Assembly (NCBI GenBank): GCA_009599575.1
Contig: VWND01000075.1
Coordinates: 1,116,001 to 1,180,000 of the forward strand
Direction: 5' to 3'
From: Blumeriella jaapii
Taxonomy: Eukaryota; Ascomycota; Leotiomycetes; Helotiales; Drepanopezizaceae
DNA length: 64,000 nt
Part shown: positions 1-10,848 of the stretch, piece after piece
Layout of the letters: every line of letters begins with the position of its first letter
Position numbering within the stretch: the first letter of the stretch is position 1
Notes under the pieces: generated by a model
The model's input: only the letters and a program-made list of their open reading frames with translations
What the model was told of the DNA's origin: nothing
The model's database searches: none
Program-made: the position numbers and the translations under genes

Positions 1-2341
1 GAATCGGACGTGTCTGGCCGCCACGCCAACGAGGGTACCTACCTACCTTCAGTACAGAGGATAATAAGCTCATCCCGACGAAGGTTTCTTGGTACCCTTT
101 TTCGGGGGCGCGACACGATCGATCAGAACACCATGTATGTGCATACACAGTACATACATACAGACATACATACATAGGTACATACATGTAATCAGTAAAT
201 CAGAGCCGATCGCGATCGACTGTTAGACGCCATCGGCCCAGGAGGACAAAAAGACAGACGGTCCAGCGCTGGCTCGGAAAAGCCCCATTCGCTTCTCGGT
301 CGTGTGGTCAGTCGGTCTCTGTTTGAGGCTCCATGACTACTTACTTACTTCTTCGACTTTGGCCCAAGAGTGCGCGCGCCCTGTGATCTCTCTGAGGCGA
401 AACAAGCGTAGTTCGCCCCTTGGGGGCTGGGGGCCGGGAGACAAGAGTTTTGGCAGGGAAATCCAGAGTTTCCGGGGTGGACGATGCAAAGCTTCTTCGA
501 ATCTCCAGACCACGCCAACCTCACTTCTAAAAAAAAAAAAAAAAAAAAATTGTCGAAAAAAAGGTTGTTTTTTTTGGGAGATGATATCAGCCCTCTTATG
601 CTTACTCCTGCGAATCTGGGAATGACGACAGCCCTCCACGATCGCGCGATCCAACATCATGCAGCCAGCGCCTTTCGCGTCCCAGGGCGGCCGGCGTGCC
701 TCCCACCGTGTGCACCATACACACATACATACACTCACAGTACATACTGTACTGTACTGTACCTACAGCAGGTACCCATGTCCGGATCCGGAACATCCAC
801 GGACCCACCACTGACTCGCTTGCCAGAAAGTAAACATCGACGAGCCTCACTCACCGACTTCCCGACGCACAGGCTTCTCTGTCGACCTCGCCCTACTCCG
901 GGTGCTGCTTCCCCTCCCCTCCCACCCCCCTACCGGGAAAAACAAAAAAAAAAGAAGAAGGAGAAGAAGAAAAGGAAAAAGACAAAAAAGGGGAAGAGAG
1001 GAAGAGAGGAGAAGGGCTAAAGAATGAGGCCATTCATTACTCGCGCAATCTCGTCTCCCAACCCCTCTCCCCTCCCTCCCTCCCTCCCTCCCTGCCTCCC
1101 CTTGCCTTTTTCCTCCTAACCGGTATTCGATGATGTACAGTACATACATACATACATACATACAGATACTTACTGTACTGTACACACTATGTACACAGTA
1201 CAGCTGTACAGTACCTCATCATCGGTACTTCTTCACCACAGCCCCCTGAGCCGGGGCCCAGAACCGCAGGTGCTTTTCGGGGGAGCTGGGGGGGAGCAGA
1301 CATTCCACGCACGAGGAAGAAGAAGACGCCCCCCTCAACCACCACCACCACCAAACCAACACCGCTGCTGCGCTCTTGCCGCTGTGGCTCGCGACGGGGG
1401 ATGGGGGGGTGGCGGCCTCGCGCAGGAACAGCCACGAAGTGTGCAACGGCTTCCTGGAGCAAGCAAGGCATGGGCAGCTTCGTCATGGGCGACTTGAATA
1501 GACACATATATGCTGTACTGTACCGTGTCTTGCTGGCTCGAATAAGGATGACCATGGCCCCGTGACGCGTGGGCGTCGCTGATGGATCGGGCTTTCTCGA
1601 ATCGAGAGGAGGGTGATGGTTGGTTGGTTGGTGCTGTGCTGTGTATATGTGCAGTATATATGTGCAGTAAGTAAGTAAGTAAGTAGGTATATGTAGGTAG
1701 GTAAATGTAGGTAGGTAAGTAAGTACCGTGACGAACGCCGTGCTGAGTGAGTGAGTGCGTGCGCTAGGACATGACGTGTTGTTCTCGTCAAGTGACCGAT
1801 GGGTCGTACGCACAGTAGAGGAAGACGTGCCCCGGGGGCGTTGCATACCTACAGTACCTACCTACCTACCTAGGTAGGTAGGTATGGACGATGGATAAAT
1901 AAATAGCTAGCTAGCTAGCTGGCTATCCTTGGAATAAGCCTGTTTCGCTGTTTCGCTATATAGGTAGGTAGGTAGGTATAACACAGTAGAACAGTACAGT
2001 ACAGTACAGTACAGTGCAGTAGAACGAGACTAACGAACGAGAGCTGATAAGACGGACGAGAACGTACAGTACAGACGACGGTGTTGGACAGTACGGTACT
2101 GTACTGTAGGTACGTAGTGTGGTTTGGTTTAGTTCAAGGATTGTGACGGTATGCGTATTTGCTTGAGGATTTGGAAGATCGTGTCGTGGCGGGGGATGCT
2201 TGGTTGGGGAATGGCTTTTTCGTTGCTTGTATTCTTGCTTGTATTCTTGCTTTAATTCTTGCTTTTACTCTCACTTTAATTCTTGCTTTTATTCTTGCTT
2301 TTACTCTCACTCTCACTCTCACTCTCTCCTCTCCCCTCTCC

Positions 2342-2382
<41 letters not shown>

Positions 2383-2430
2383 CCTCTCCCTCTCCCTCTC
2401 ACTCTCCCTCTCACCCTCACCCTCACCCAT

Positions 2431-2470
<40 letters not shown>

Positions 2471-2618
2471 ACGAAAGCCTCGCTTACACAATGGACAATG
2501 CCAAAAGCTTTCCCGGTGACACAGTACAAATACAAGGCAGTTACAGTACAGTCAGTACATAGGTAGGTACATAGGTAGGTAAGCACATACATAGGTAGGT
2601 AGGTAGGTAGGTAGATAA
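1..2618. other. Gene-free, microsatellite-rich segment
   Basis: I see no convincing gene here. The open frames are low-complexity translations of simple repeats. The stretch holds scattered TACATACA and GTACTGTAC runs (about 120-190, 720-770, 1135-1205, 1980-2110), a ~20-nt poly-A near 530, GA-rich DNA at 940-1015, TCCC repeats at 1070-1095, TAAG/TAGG runs at 1670-1720, and TACC/GGTA runs at 1850-1980 and 2555-2615. A long CTCTCAC tract and a poly-C run lie at 2265-2469 and are listed separately. Confidence 0.6.
2265..2469. repeat. CT-rich tract ending in a 36-nt poly-C run
   Basis: From about 2265 to 2430 the plus strand is almost pure pyrimidine, built from CTTTTATT, then CTCTCA, then CCCTCT units. 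It ends in an uninterrupted run of 36 C at 2434-2469. The minus strand is therefore a long purine tract with poly-G, able in principle to form triplex, G-quadruplex or i-motif structures. Homopolymers this long are also often mis-sized by sequencing, so the exact count is uncertain. Confidence 0.85.
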
Positions 2619-2918
2619 GCACAACGGCAATCACCAAGCCGTAATTTTGAATTCCGGTAAAAATGCAATTAAGCCAACAGAGGCACAACGGCTGTCACTC
2701 AGCCGTGATTTTGAATTCCGGTAAAAATGCAATTAAGCCAGCAGAAGCACAACGGCTATCACCAAGCCGTGATTTTGAATTCCAGTAAAAACGCAATTAA
2801 GACAACAGAAGCACAACGACTGTCACTCAGCCGTGATTTTAAATTCCGGTAAAACGCAATCAAGACAACAGAGGCACGACGGCTGTCACTCAGCCGTCAT
2901 TTTTGGTTTCAGTAGGTA
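2619..2918. repeat. 64-bp minisatellite with an internal hairpin, about 4.7 copies
   Basis: Units start at 2619, 2683, 2747, 2811 and 2874, so the period is 64, 64, 64, then 63. Each unit begins GCACAACGGC and contains an inverted repeat (ACGGCT, a 7-nt loop such as GTCACTC, then AGCCGT), followed by a block with TTTTGAATTCCGG and GTAAAAATGCAATTAAG. The fifth copy is truncated. Copies differ at several positions, and the loop alternates between GTCACTC and ATCACCA types. The array sits just downstream of the Ap4A phosphorylase gene and contains no open frame. Confidence 0.9.
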
Positions 2919-3117
2919 TAGGTAGGGATGTAGCCCAGCCGAGACACCTGCGAAATGCTACCACGTGGGCTAATCGGATATACAGTACCTAGGTACAGTA
3001 TGTACAGTACAGTACAGTACAGTACGGTACGGTACTTCCTCCAAAGAAGACAGATGAATCGCGTAGCCTTGACGGAAGCCACACCGAGCACGGCTAGCTG
3101 CTGGCCAGCCCCATCGG

Positions 3118-4651
3118 TCAATGCACACCCTGCCCACGATCCCCATTCTCCCAATCATGCGTCTCCCTCTCCCTCTCCCTCCCCCTCCCCATCGACAAAC
3201 CCCAAACCAGCACAGCAACTTCATACAGCCCTCCTCCCTCCACATGCCCACCTCCTCCTCAGCGGCAACCCACACCATGCCCGCCATGGCCGCCGCGTTC
3301 GCGGACAAGATGCCCTTGCGGCCGCGCCGGCGCGGGATGACGAGCATCCACTCTTTCACGAGGAGCACATTGTGGCCCGCGGCCTCGCGGACGCGGGCCC
3401 GCGCGAGCAGCTCCGTGTAGGTGCCGATGAGCTCGGCGCGGGACGGGGCGACGGGGAGACGCTTGACGGCGTGGCGGAAGGGAACGCCCGGGCACGTGAG
3501 GGTGTCTGGGGGACGGTTAGTGCGTTCTCTCTCTCTCTTTTCGTTTCGGGGCTGGAGGAGGGGGGGGGGGAGAAAAAAGAGAACGTAAGAATGGAAAAAA
3601 GAGATGGAGAAAGACAGAAGTTATAGATTATAAAAAGTTAATGAGAGAGAACCAAGAGAGAGAGGAAAAGAAAAAGAGAAAGTAGGAGAAAATGTATTTA
3701 AAACAAGACAAAAGATAAAAATTAGAAAAAGTTAACAAAAGAGAACCAAAGGAGAGCACCAAAGGAGAGCACCAAAAGAGAGAACCAAGAGAGAGCACCA
3801 AAGAGGAAAGCCAAGACGCACCACCATCAATCCCCAAGCCATCAGGAAACAACTCCCAGTCCTCCGGCCGGGGCAAGAGCTGCAAATGCTTGTGTCCCAG
3901 ACTGCTGCCGGCCTCGAAGCCGCAATTGTAGATGACGAGGTGCCTGCTCTCGAGGCGGGCCAGCACGGACCAGGCGCAGGCGAGGTCCTCCTCGGTCAGC
4001 GGGTCCGCCTGCGGCTCGAAGACGTTCGTGTGCAGCAGGTACTGCGGCCGCACGACGCAGTACTTGTTCAGGATGAGGGAGTGCGCCGGGCCCGGGGCCG
4101 CGAGCCGGAAGTCGGCGTCGGCGTCGGCGAAGGGCTGGCTGGCCTGCGAGCGGGCCGGGTCGGCCGCCGCGAGGATCGGCTTGCCGCCGAGGCTGGCCGC
4201 GGCCCGGAACTGGAACTGTGCGGCGGGCGCGGCTTGCGTTTAGCGGGCGCGCGAGGGCTGGGTGGGTGGGTGTGTGTGTGGTGAGAAAGGAAGGGATGGG
4301 AGGGGAGGGGAAGGGGAGGGGAAGGGGGCCGCGGGAATAGAGGGCGGGATGGTATCTTGATGTATGTATATCAGATAGACCGATACCCCAAAACCCCCTT
4401 TCTCGCTTCACGGCGACGACGACAACAACAACACCAATAACACCACCACCATAACCACAAAAACAAACACACACACCCCCACGAACAAACGGAAAAGGCA
4501 GGCACCTGGGTAGACGTACATCAAACGGCTCGCAGCGGATCCGCTGCGGCACGGTCGGCCGCCAGAGCAGGTGGCCCCGGGCCACGAGGGCGTCGAACTG
4601 GCGCCGCGCCTTCTGCTCCAACGTCTCCTCTCGCTGTGTCGCCGAATCCAT
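3118..4651 (-). CDS. ATP adenylyltransferase / Ap4A phosphorylase (APA1/APA2 family)
   Basis: This is a HIT-superfamily enzyme that cleaves diadenosine tetraphosphate with phosphate, giving ATP and ADP. I read exons 4651-4520, 4215-3822, 3505-3201 and 3129-3118 (about 280 aa). Seen: an N-terminus starting MDSATQREETLEQ, the family block HSLILNKYCVVRPQYLL, and the catalytic H-x-H-x-Q motif in SSLGHKHLQLLPRP. The C-terminal block around VKEWMLVIPRR matches the family. Introns 1 and 2 (304 and 316 nt) have GTACGT and GTGCGT donors and clean phases. The last 71-nt intron is inferred, because reading through it would add ~75 residues translated from microsatellite. An upstream in-frame ATG (4723) would add 24 residues; I prefer 4651, where family similarity begins. 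The upstream region carries a 9-bp repeat array. The enzyme is presumably cytosolic. Confidence 0.9.
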
Positions 4652-5860
4652 GGTGAAGGCCGTCTCGCCGGGGTGGAACGTTGGCCGTGTTGTGTTGTGT
4701 ATGCTTTGGTGCGCGGAGGTCAAGGTTCGGGCTATAGCACAGTACAGTACAGTACGGTGCAGTCAGTACAGTCAGTACAGTCAGTACAGTCAGTACAGTC
4801 AGTACAGTACATACCACGTGACGAGCGAGCGGAGCACGTCGTGGGGGTGGCATTGGGTAGGACGCGCGCTAAGACATCGATCCCGAAGGCACATAGGTAC
4901 ATATACATACATACATAAGGTACAAATATATATATAGTACAGTAAATACAGTAAGAGGGATTTTCAGTGGGCCGTGCGACAGCCTCACGTGTGTTGGAAG
5001 ATTGACCGATCTGGTACAATACAATAGAAAGGGGGGAAAAAAATGATTTTGCGTTTCACGGGTGCGTGAAGGTCGAAAAAATGATGCCTCAACGCCTCCA
5101 CTCGACCGCGACCTCTCGTCGACTCACGCATCACACTCACAAATGCACAACCAACACGCGTTTCCATTTATACAATACTCTCGTTTCCATTCCTATGCTC
5201 TATCCACTACTCTTCTAACTTACTCTAATGATCCAATTGACCACAGGCCAATACAAGCCAATACAGGCCAATACAGGCCAATACAAGCCAGGACAAGCAG
5301 AGCCAAGGTGACCGTTCAACACGCGATTTTCTTTTCAAGCCCACCCACCCACGATCCACTTCCATCCACCCAGGGAACCAGGACCAGGACCAGGACCAGG
5401 GCTGGGATGGATGTATACCCAGCTGCTGTCTCCAAACAAGGCATGTGAAGCCAAACCGACCCTGAATCCAGTCATTTACAGTACCCTACCCTCAGCCGCA
5501 TCCCCGCCCACGACGCAATGGAAGTGAAAGCAAAAGGGTAGTCCATTTTAGTCGGCCCGGACCTGCCAGGCAGCTCCAAAACACCGTAGCCCAGCCTGTA
5601 CACAAAAGAAAACAGAAACCGATGCAAGAAAGCAAAAGCCAACACCAGCACTTGGTGTGTTTTTAATGAGTCGAGTCCAGTCTAGTCGATCAAGAGCGGC
5701 CGTAAAGTCGTGTCCGATAAATAAAACCAAGGGGGGGGTGTAGGATGGAGAAGCGGTGAATCGTCCAGCGAGCCATCGAAAGGATCCCAGGCCAGCCGGT
5801 GCACGCACGCGTTGCTCGTCATCACCACACATGGACCCATACACCACCATGCAGCAGCCT
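4652..5860. other. Intergenic spacer with promoter-side repeats
   Basis: There is no gene here. The part next to the Ap4A phosphorylase start holds the 9-bp GTACAGTCA array, followed by TACATACA and TATATATA runs up to about 4945. Further on is a 10-bp GCCAATACAR array at about 5247-5291 (4-5 copies) and an AGGACC triplication near 5381-5400. The remaining open frames are short and composition-driven. Confidence 0.5.
4757..4810. repeat. 9-bp tandem array GTACAGTCA
   Basis: About six copies of the 9-bp unit GTACAGTCA lie roughly 105 bp upstream of the Ap4A phosphorylase start codon. The array is flanked on both sides by the related GTACAGTAC motif. It lies in the presumed promoter or 5' UTR. 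Whether it has a regulatory role cannot be told from sequence. Confidence 0.8.
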
Positions 5861-7413
5861 CTACTTGGGCGCAGCCTTGCCTCCGTAGGGCTCGTTGAGC
5901 ATCAACCCAATCTGTCTCTCGTTCTCCTTCCTCACGGCCGCGCTCCCCGCGACCATGTAGCCATCCGCCTCCTCCAACTCGAATGGCGTGATCGGGCCCG
6001 GACTTCCCAACGGCAACAAACGTGGACTCGACGGCTCTGGAAATTTGCCTTGCGAAGTAGACGCCGAGAACTGGGCTTGGACGATCATGTCTCGCTGGTA
6101 CTGCTGCAGCTTGCGCTTGACGTCCGAGGACTTCCGTTCATGGCCGGGCCGGTTGCTGTTGGAGTGCTTGGTGGACCGGGGCGGGATGGAGAGGTTGGTA
6201 GGGCTGAGAGAAGTGCGGGCAAGGGAGACGGTAGGTGTTGAGACCCCGGATCCGTCGGGCGACTTGTAGTTCGAGGGGTGGTATTTGCCCGTGGGAAAAA
6301 TGAGGCTTTCGGGGAGACCAGGGGAGCGCGGGCCGGAGAGCATGCTGGTCGGTAACTTGGGCGTGGTCTCGGAGGAGGCTGGAGTCAAGTTGGTCGGCAT
6401 CCTCATTGGACTGTCGTCTTTGAAGGACGAGGGGAAGTTGCTGGAGAAAGGGTGTGGACGATAGTGTCTGGTGGTCGATTCTTCGTGGCCGTGGTGCGGG
6501 AAGTATCCTCTGCCGGGAGATTAGCCATGCTTCGATGGGACTTCGAGAAGTTTTATGTATGGCCGTTGCGGCTGAAGGCCGGCAGAAGAGCCGATCCATG
6601 ACGCCGAGACCAATCAGTGATGACATGTGATGCAGAGCGGCTAGTCACCCTGGCGGTCCCCGGACGAAGCGGGTCATGAGTCCAGCCCGAGTTGGTTTTA
6701 CCCCAGCTTCCCCAGAGTTTTGATGCACGCCGCAGACAAGGCAGGGGGGGGGGGAGGGGACCAGGGAATCAACATACCCAGGAAGATCCCCGCGCGCGCT
6801 GAGGGGAGTGTAGGCGGCAGTTCCTCTGGACGGCAGTTCGATCGCAATGGGTTGACTTCTCTTTCGTCCGGGCGTGGTGGCGATGGAGGTGGAAGTGGAG
6901 GGGGTGGCGTCGGATGACGGGGGGAGGGTCGGCGACTGGTGGACTATATGAACACACCGACATCCATCAGCATCATGGTCAGGACCGAGGATTGGTGCTG
7001 CTTTCTCGGTCTCTCTCTCTGTCTCTCTCTCTCTCTCTCTCTCGCCCTGCGCCTGGTCCACGGTCCATGTGGGCGGTGCCCGCAGGGCGGGTGAGGGTCG
7101 GTGGGACGGTGCCACGCTCCCGCACCCCGCCATCCACGGCGACGACCAGACGAACGAAAAAAGGAGAAGAAGGAAAAGAAGGAAAAGAAGGAAGCGAGAA
7201 CCTACCCGGCGTCGTCGATCGCGACGGCACCTCGCTATCGAGATGCAAGCCCTTCAGCGCGGCGAACAAGGCGTCGTCGCTGGTGGTGCTCAGGGTGCTG
7301 CTGCTCTGCGTGCTCGCCGTGCTGCTCGTCCGGGTAAACTGGGGGCGCTGACGGGGACTGCGATTGCCCGCGGCCGCCAAGTACGAGGCCGGCTTGAAGG
7401 AGCGGCTGGCCAT
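5861..7413 (-). CDS. Ser/Pro-rich protein of unknown function
   Basis: I do not recognise the family. Three exons join cleanly: 7413-7206, 6943-6778 and 6509-5861, giving about 340 aa. Donors are GTAGGT and GTATGT, and the last intron has a CTAAT branch site before CAG. The N-terminus (MASRSFKPASYLAAAGN) leads into Ser/Thr-rich, probably disordered sequence with STTPG and RSTKHSNS-type stretches. The C-terminal ~90 residues look more ordered and conserved-like: KRKLQQYQRDMIVQAQF, then SSPRLLPLGSPGPITPFELE, then a charged tail ending PYGGKAAPK. There is no signal peptide or membrane segment. The frame stays open upstream to 8136 through a poly-His stretch, but that extension is low complexity and I treat it as 5' UTR. 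Confidence 0.7.
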
Positions 7414-9828
7414 CGTGGTGGTAATGGTGTATTGGTGATGATGATGATGATGATGATGATGACGATCGTGGTATGGTGGTTTGACGGGTGTTCCCTTCTC
7501 AGCGGTTGGTCTGGCCTGTTCTCGCGGCCTCGGTGGCGACGACAGAATCGCGCGCGACCGGTCTGCCGCCGTCGACCGGGGGAACCGGGACGGGGCCGCG
7601 GGACTGTTCTGTGCTTTCGAGACCTTCCGGGACGCAGCTTCGACGGCGGCACCGGAAGCCCGGATCGTGGTCCAAAGGGACTGCGCTCGAGGGAGGGCGA
7701 GCCTGCTCGAGCGAGGGGAGCACGCCGATCGACCGTCGCGCCGAGACGAGTCGAGGGGCTTCAGCTCGCGTTGGCCGTGCCGGGTCTGCGTGTGGTGCTC
7801 GAGCGGCGTGGCACCGTGGTCTTCCGCGCCCGTCTCTCCTATCTCTCCCTTCCGATGCCCGCCTCGGAAGCGCGCAGGTTTGCGTCTCGTCGTCGTCGTC
7901 GTTCGATGCGGATGTTGCAGCTTGACCCAAAGTGGAGCGAGGATGAGTGAGCCCAAGAGGCGTTCGCGGAGTGGATGCACGTGTGGCGGTGGTTGTGGCG
8001 GTGGCGGTCGCTGTGGCTGTGGCTGAGGCGGTGGCTGTCTGGCTCTCTGGCTCTCGGTCTGCACTGCGAGTGGTTTCCTGTCGACCGTCGGATGCCGCAG
8101 TGGCGTGGGCCCGTCCTTATATGTATGTAAAGCCAACTTGTCCGTGCCGGGTTGATACCGCGACGCAAGTCAGTGTCGCTCTTACAGTCCCTACCGACTG
8201 GCAATCGCGGAAGGCAAGAAAAGGGGTGAGAAGAAGGGAAGGGGAAGCTGATCGTGTACAGCACCTATGTACTGTCCTGCTCTGTATGTACTCACTGCAC
8301 TGCACCGTACCAAGAGCGGTAGGTCATCCATCGATGACCCACCAACATGGCATCGCCTATTCTCGTGGCTACTGTATGTGTCGCATCTTCTTTGCCACCC
8401 ATCCTTCCCTCCGCGAGGCGCACCACGGAGTAATTCTCGTGAAGTAATATCAACGGTACAGTACTGTGCGGCACGGTACGTACCTACAGTCCCTACAATA
8501 CAACACTACCGTATGTACATTCTGTACAACTCACACCCCGGGAGCCCACCGTGACACCCGCCGCGACGTCATCGGGTCCCCGTTTCCATCCCTCGTGTTT
8601 CCATTCCACTCCCAACGTCCAAAGTCAACGTCACATCCAAAGTCAAAGTCCCAAAGTCAAAGTTTAATTCCAAGTTCCTGCACCGTATTTCTGTACATAA
8701 GTCACGCCCCTGTCATCGTGCTCCTACTCGCCTCCCTCGACGTGGCGCAGGATGCCCTTCACGTTCCCCCCCCACCCAACATCCCACCCCATCAAAGGAA
8801 CACCGGACGTCCTACAGTATGTGTAGAGTACATACCACACAGTACACACAGTCACACAGCACACACAGTACACACAGCACAGCACGTACCCGCCTCTGCC
8901 GGATGGTGGGGGCCGTGGGACACGCACTGCACTTCAGCATCAGCCAGGCAGGCAGGCTGGCAGGCATGTGAAAGAAACGAAGACGCAGAGAGAGAGAGAG
9001 CCGGCAGGAAGCGGCACGCGCGCGCGTGGGATGAAACATGCCCTATATCCTAAAGTAGGTACTGTACTGTACCGTACCGTACATACATACATACATAGGT
9101 ACATACATACATACAGAAATGTGCTGTGCGTATGCCACATACAGTAGTACTGTAGCACTGTATGTACTGTACATAGCATGGAAGGAGGGGAAGGATCGAT
9201 ATGTGTACTGTAGATGGGACCCTCCCTGTACTGTAGGTTTCACATCTTGCCAGTACAGTACAGTACCCAGCTTCCTCTTGTGTGTACAGTATATGTGTGT
9301 ACATACAGCACATACAGTACACACAGCACACACAGCACATACAGTACATACAGTACATACAGTACATACAGTACACACATTACACACAGCACATACAGTT
9401 AGCCAACCCGTGACAACGCACGAGAGGTCAACACGACCCAACGCAGATAGATTCTCGGCACCCGATGATCACCACCCACCTATGATGAGAGGACCACCAC
9501 AATGGCTGGCTGGAGCCGCCGCCGCCGCCACGGCGGAGGAGGAGGAGGTACAGTAGCTTGATGCGGTGGTGGCATGTACATACTGTACATATTGTACATA
9601 GCTATGTATGTATGTATGTACTGTACATAGGTATGTATGTACTGTGTGTGTACTGTGTGTAGCATGCGAAAGCAAAGGCAAAGTACATACCTTACATATG
9701 TAGGTACATACATACGGTCGTGTCCACCACGTCGGCGACGGTCCCGTGAGTATCTCACGTGACTCTGGTACGCGTTTGAAGGAGAGTCGAGTCAATGAGA
9801 GGAGCGCTTGTGCTAAGAAGAGGAAGAG

Positions 9829-9875
<47 letters not shown>

Positions 9876-10258
9876 AGGACATCGAAATCTCACTTCGGTC
9901 TGAAAGTATGCGAAAAAGCCCCGGAGTGAAGTGATGAAAGGGATTTCTGTTGCCTATCTCTCTCGGTACAGGATGGAGGGATCGATGCGATGCGATGCGA
10001 TGCGATGCGCCCAAAATAAAAACAATACTGGTATCGTCGCCCAAGAGAACTCGCAAAATAGAATGGTTCGGTAAGGTGCTGTACCAAGCACCCAAGTCCC
10101 CCCCCCCGGACAAAAGCCATGCATGAACGCCTATCAAACCCCTTCCTGCTCAAGCATCTCCCCTCGCATCATCATTTCTGGGTATCGCAAGTCCCCTCCC
10201 CTCCCCTCCCCTCCCCCCTTTCCCTTCCCTTCCCTGGCTCCGATGCTCGCCCTCCCCG
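7414..10258. other. Gene-free spacer, microsatellite-rich
   Basis: Overlapping GC-rich open frames occur at 7480-8130 on both strands, but none has a domain or a consistent exon structure. A GAT/ATG trinucleotide run lies at 7434-7466. Repeats dominate from 8460 to 9730: GTACAGTAC, CATACATA and a 9-bp array at 9302-9400. GAA/GAG triplets fill 9815-9880, GATGC pentamers lie at 9985-10009, and CCCCTCC runs at 10193-10215. I see no RNA gene. Confidence 0.5.
9302..9400. repeat. 9-bp tandem array CAYACAGYA, 11 copies
   Basis: Eleven consecutive 9-bp units run from 9302 to 9400. Most are CATACAGTA or CACACAGCA, with variation only at a few positions. The unit is related to the GTACAGTCA array at 4757-4810 and to the GTACAGTAC motif seen across this part of the window. 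Confidence 0.85.
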
Positions 10259-10848
10259 TCAAACCTTCGCCCGGCCCGTCCACCTCGTCCTCCCCGCGCC
10301 CCTCGCCCACACCCCGCCGCCGACGGCGCTCACCAGCCACAGCATCGCGTTCGTCAAGTCGACCCACACCGCGTTCTTCATCCGCTGCACGCCCCCGCTC
10401 CCCTCGGCGTGCTCGGGGATGTACATCTGCCCGAAGACGCCAAACAGCGCGATCCACAGCACGAAGAGGAGCGCGTCCCAGGCGAAGAGGAAGGGCACGC
10501 GCGAGGCGAGGGGCACGAGGTAGACGGCGGCCGTGACGGCCGAGAGCGAGGCCGTGACGACGGCGTAGACCTGCGTCGGGCGCGTCAGCGTGTGTGCGGT
10601 CTTTGCGCGCGTGTGATGTTGGGCGTGGCCGGCGAGGAAGGGAGAGAAAGGAGAGGAGAAGAGGAGAGGAGAGGAGAAGGGGAGAAACGAACCCATTTCC
10701 CATCGCTGTACTTCCCGGCCTTGTGCGCGCGGTTCAAATCGGTGCCGTACAAGCCCACGACGGTCAGGGCGAGCACCAGCTGCACGAAGCGGAAGAAGGC
10801 CTGCGCGAGGTAAGAGGGCGCGAGCTCGTGGCCGCGGATGTTCGCCAT
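10259..10848 (-). CDS. MARVEL-like four-helix membrane protein
   Basis: Two exons, 10848-10693 and 10570-10259, encode about 155 aa. The junction is phase 0 between a GTTCGT donor and a GCAG acceptor. Seen: an N-terminal charged segment, a first hydrophobic helix (FFRFVQLVLALTVVGLYG), a second (VVTASLSAVTAAVYLVPLA), a third (LLFVLWIALFGVFGQMYI) and a fourth (LTNAMLWLVSAVGGGVWA). This spacing and the short GTDLNRAH loop fit fungal MARVEL-domain proteins, which sit in plasma or vesicle membranes. The specific role is unknown. No signal peptide is apparent, and the tail is short and basic. Confidence 0.75.

Noticed and set aside
484..1020. 178-codon plus-strand frame with Lys-rich ends
   Set aside because: It translates poly-A and GAAG repeats plus microsatellite, with no domain and no splice structure.
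1850..1980. Telomere-like TAGG repeats
   Set aside because: The unit is TAGG/CCTA interspersed with other microsatellites, not the fungal TTAGGG array.
2619..2918. CRISPR-like array
   Set aside because: The whole 64-bp unit is repeated, with no unique spacers, and the host is a fungus.
6979..8136. N-terminal extension (about 240 codons, His-rich) in frame with the Ser/Pro-rich protein
   Set aside because: It is low complexity with a poly-His run from a GAT/ATG repeat; the protein-like start is at 7413.
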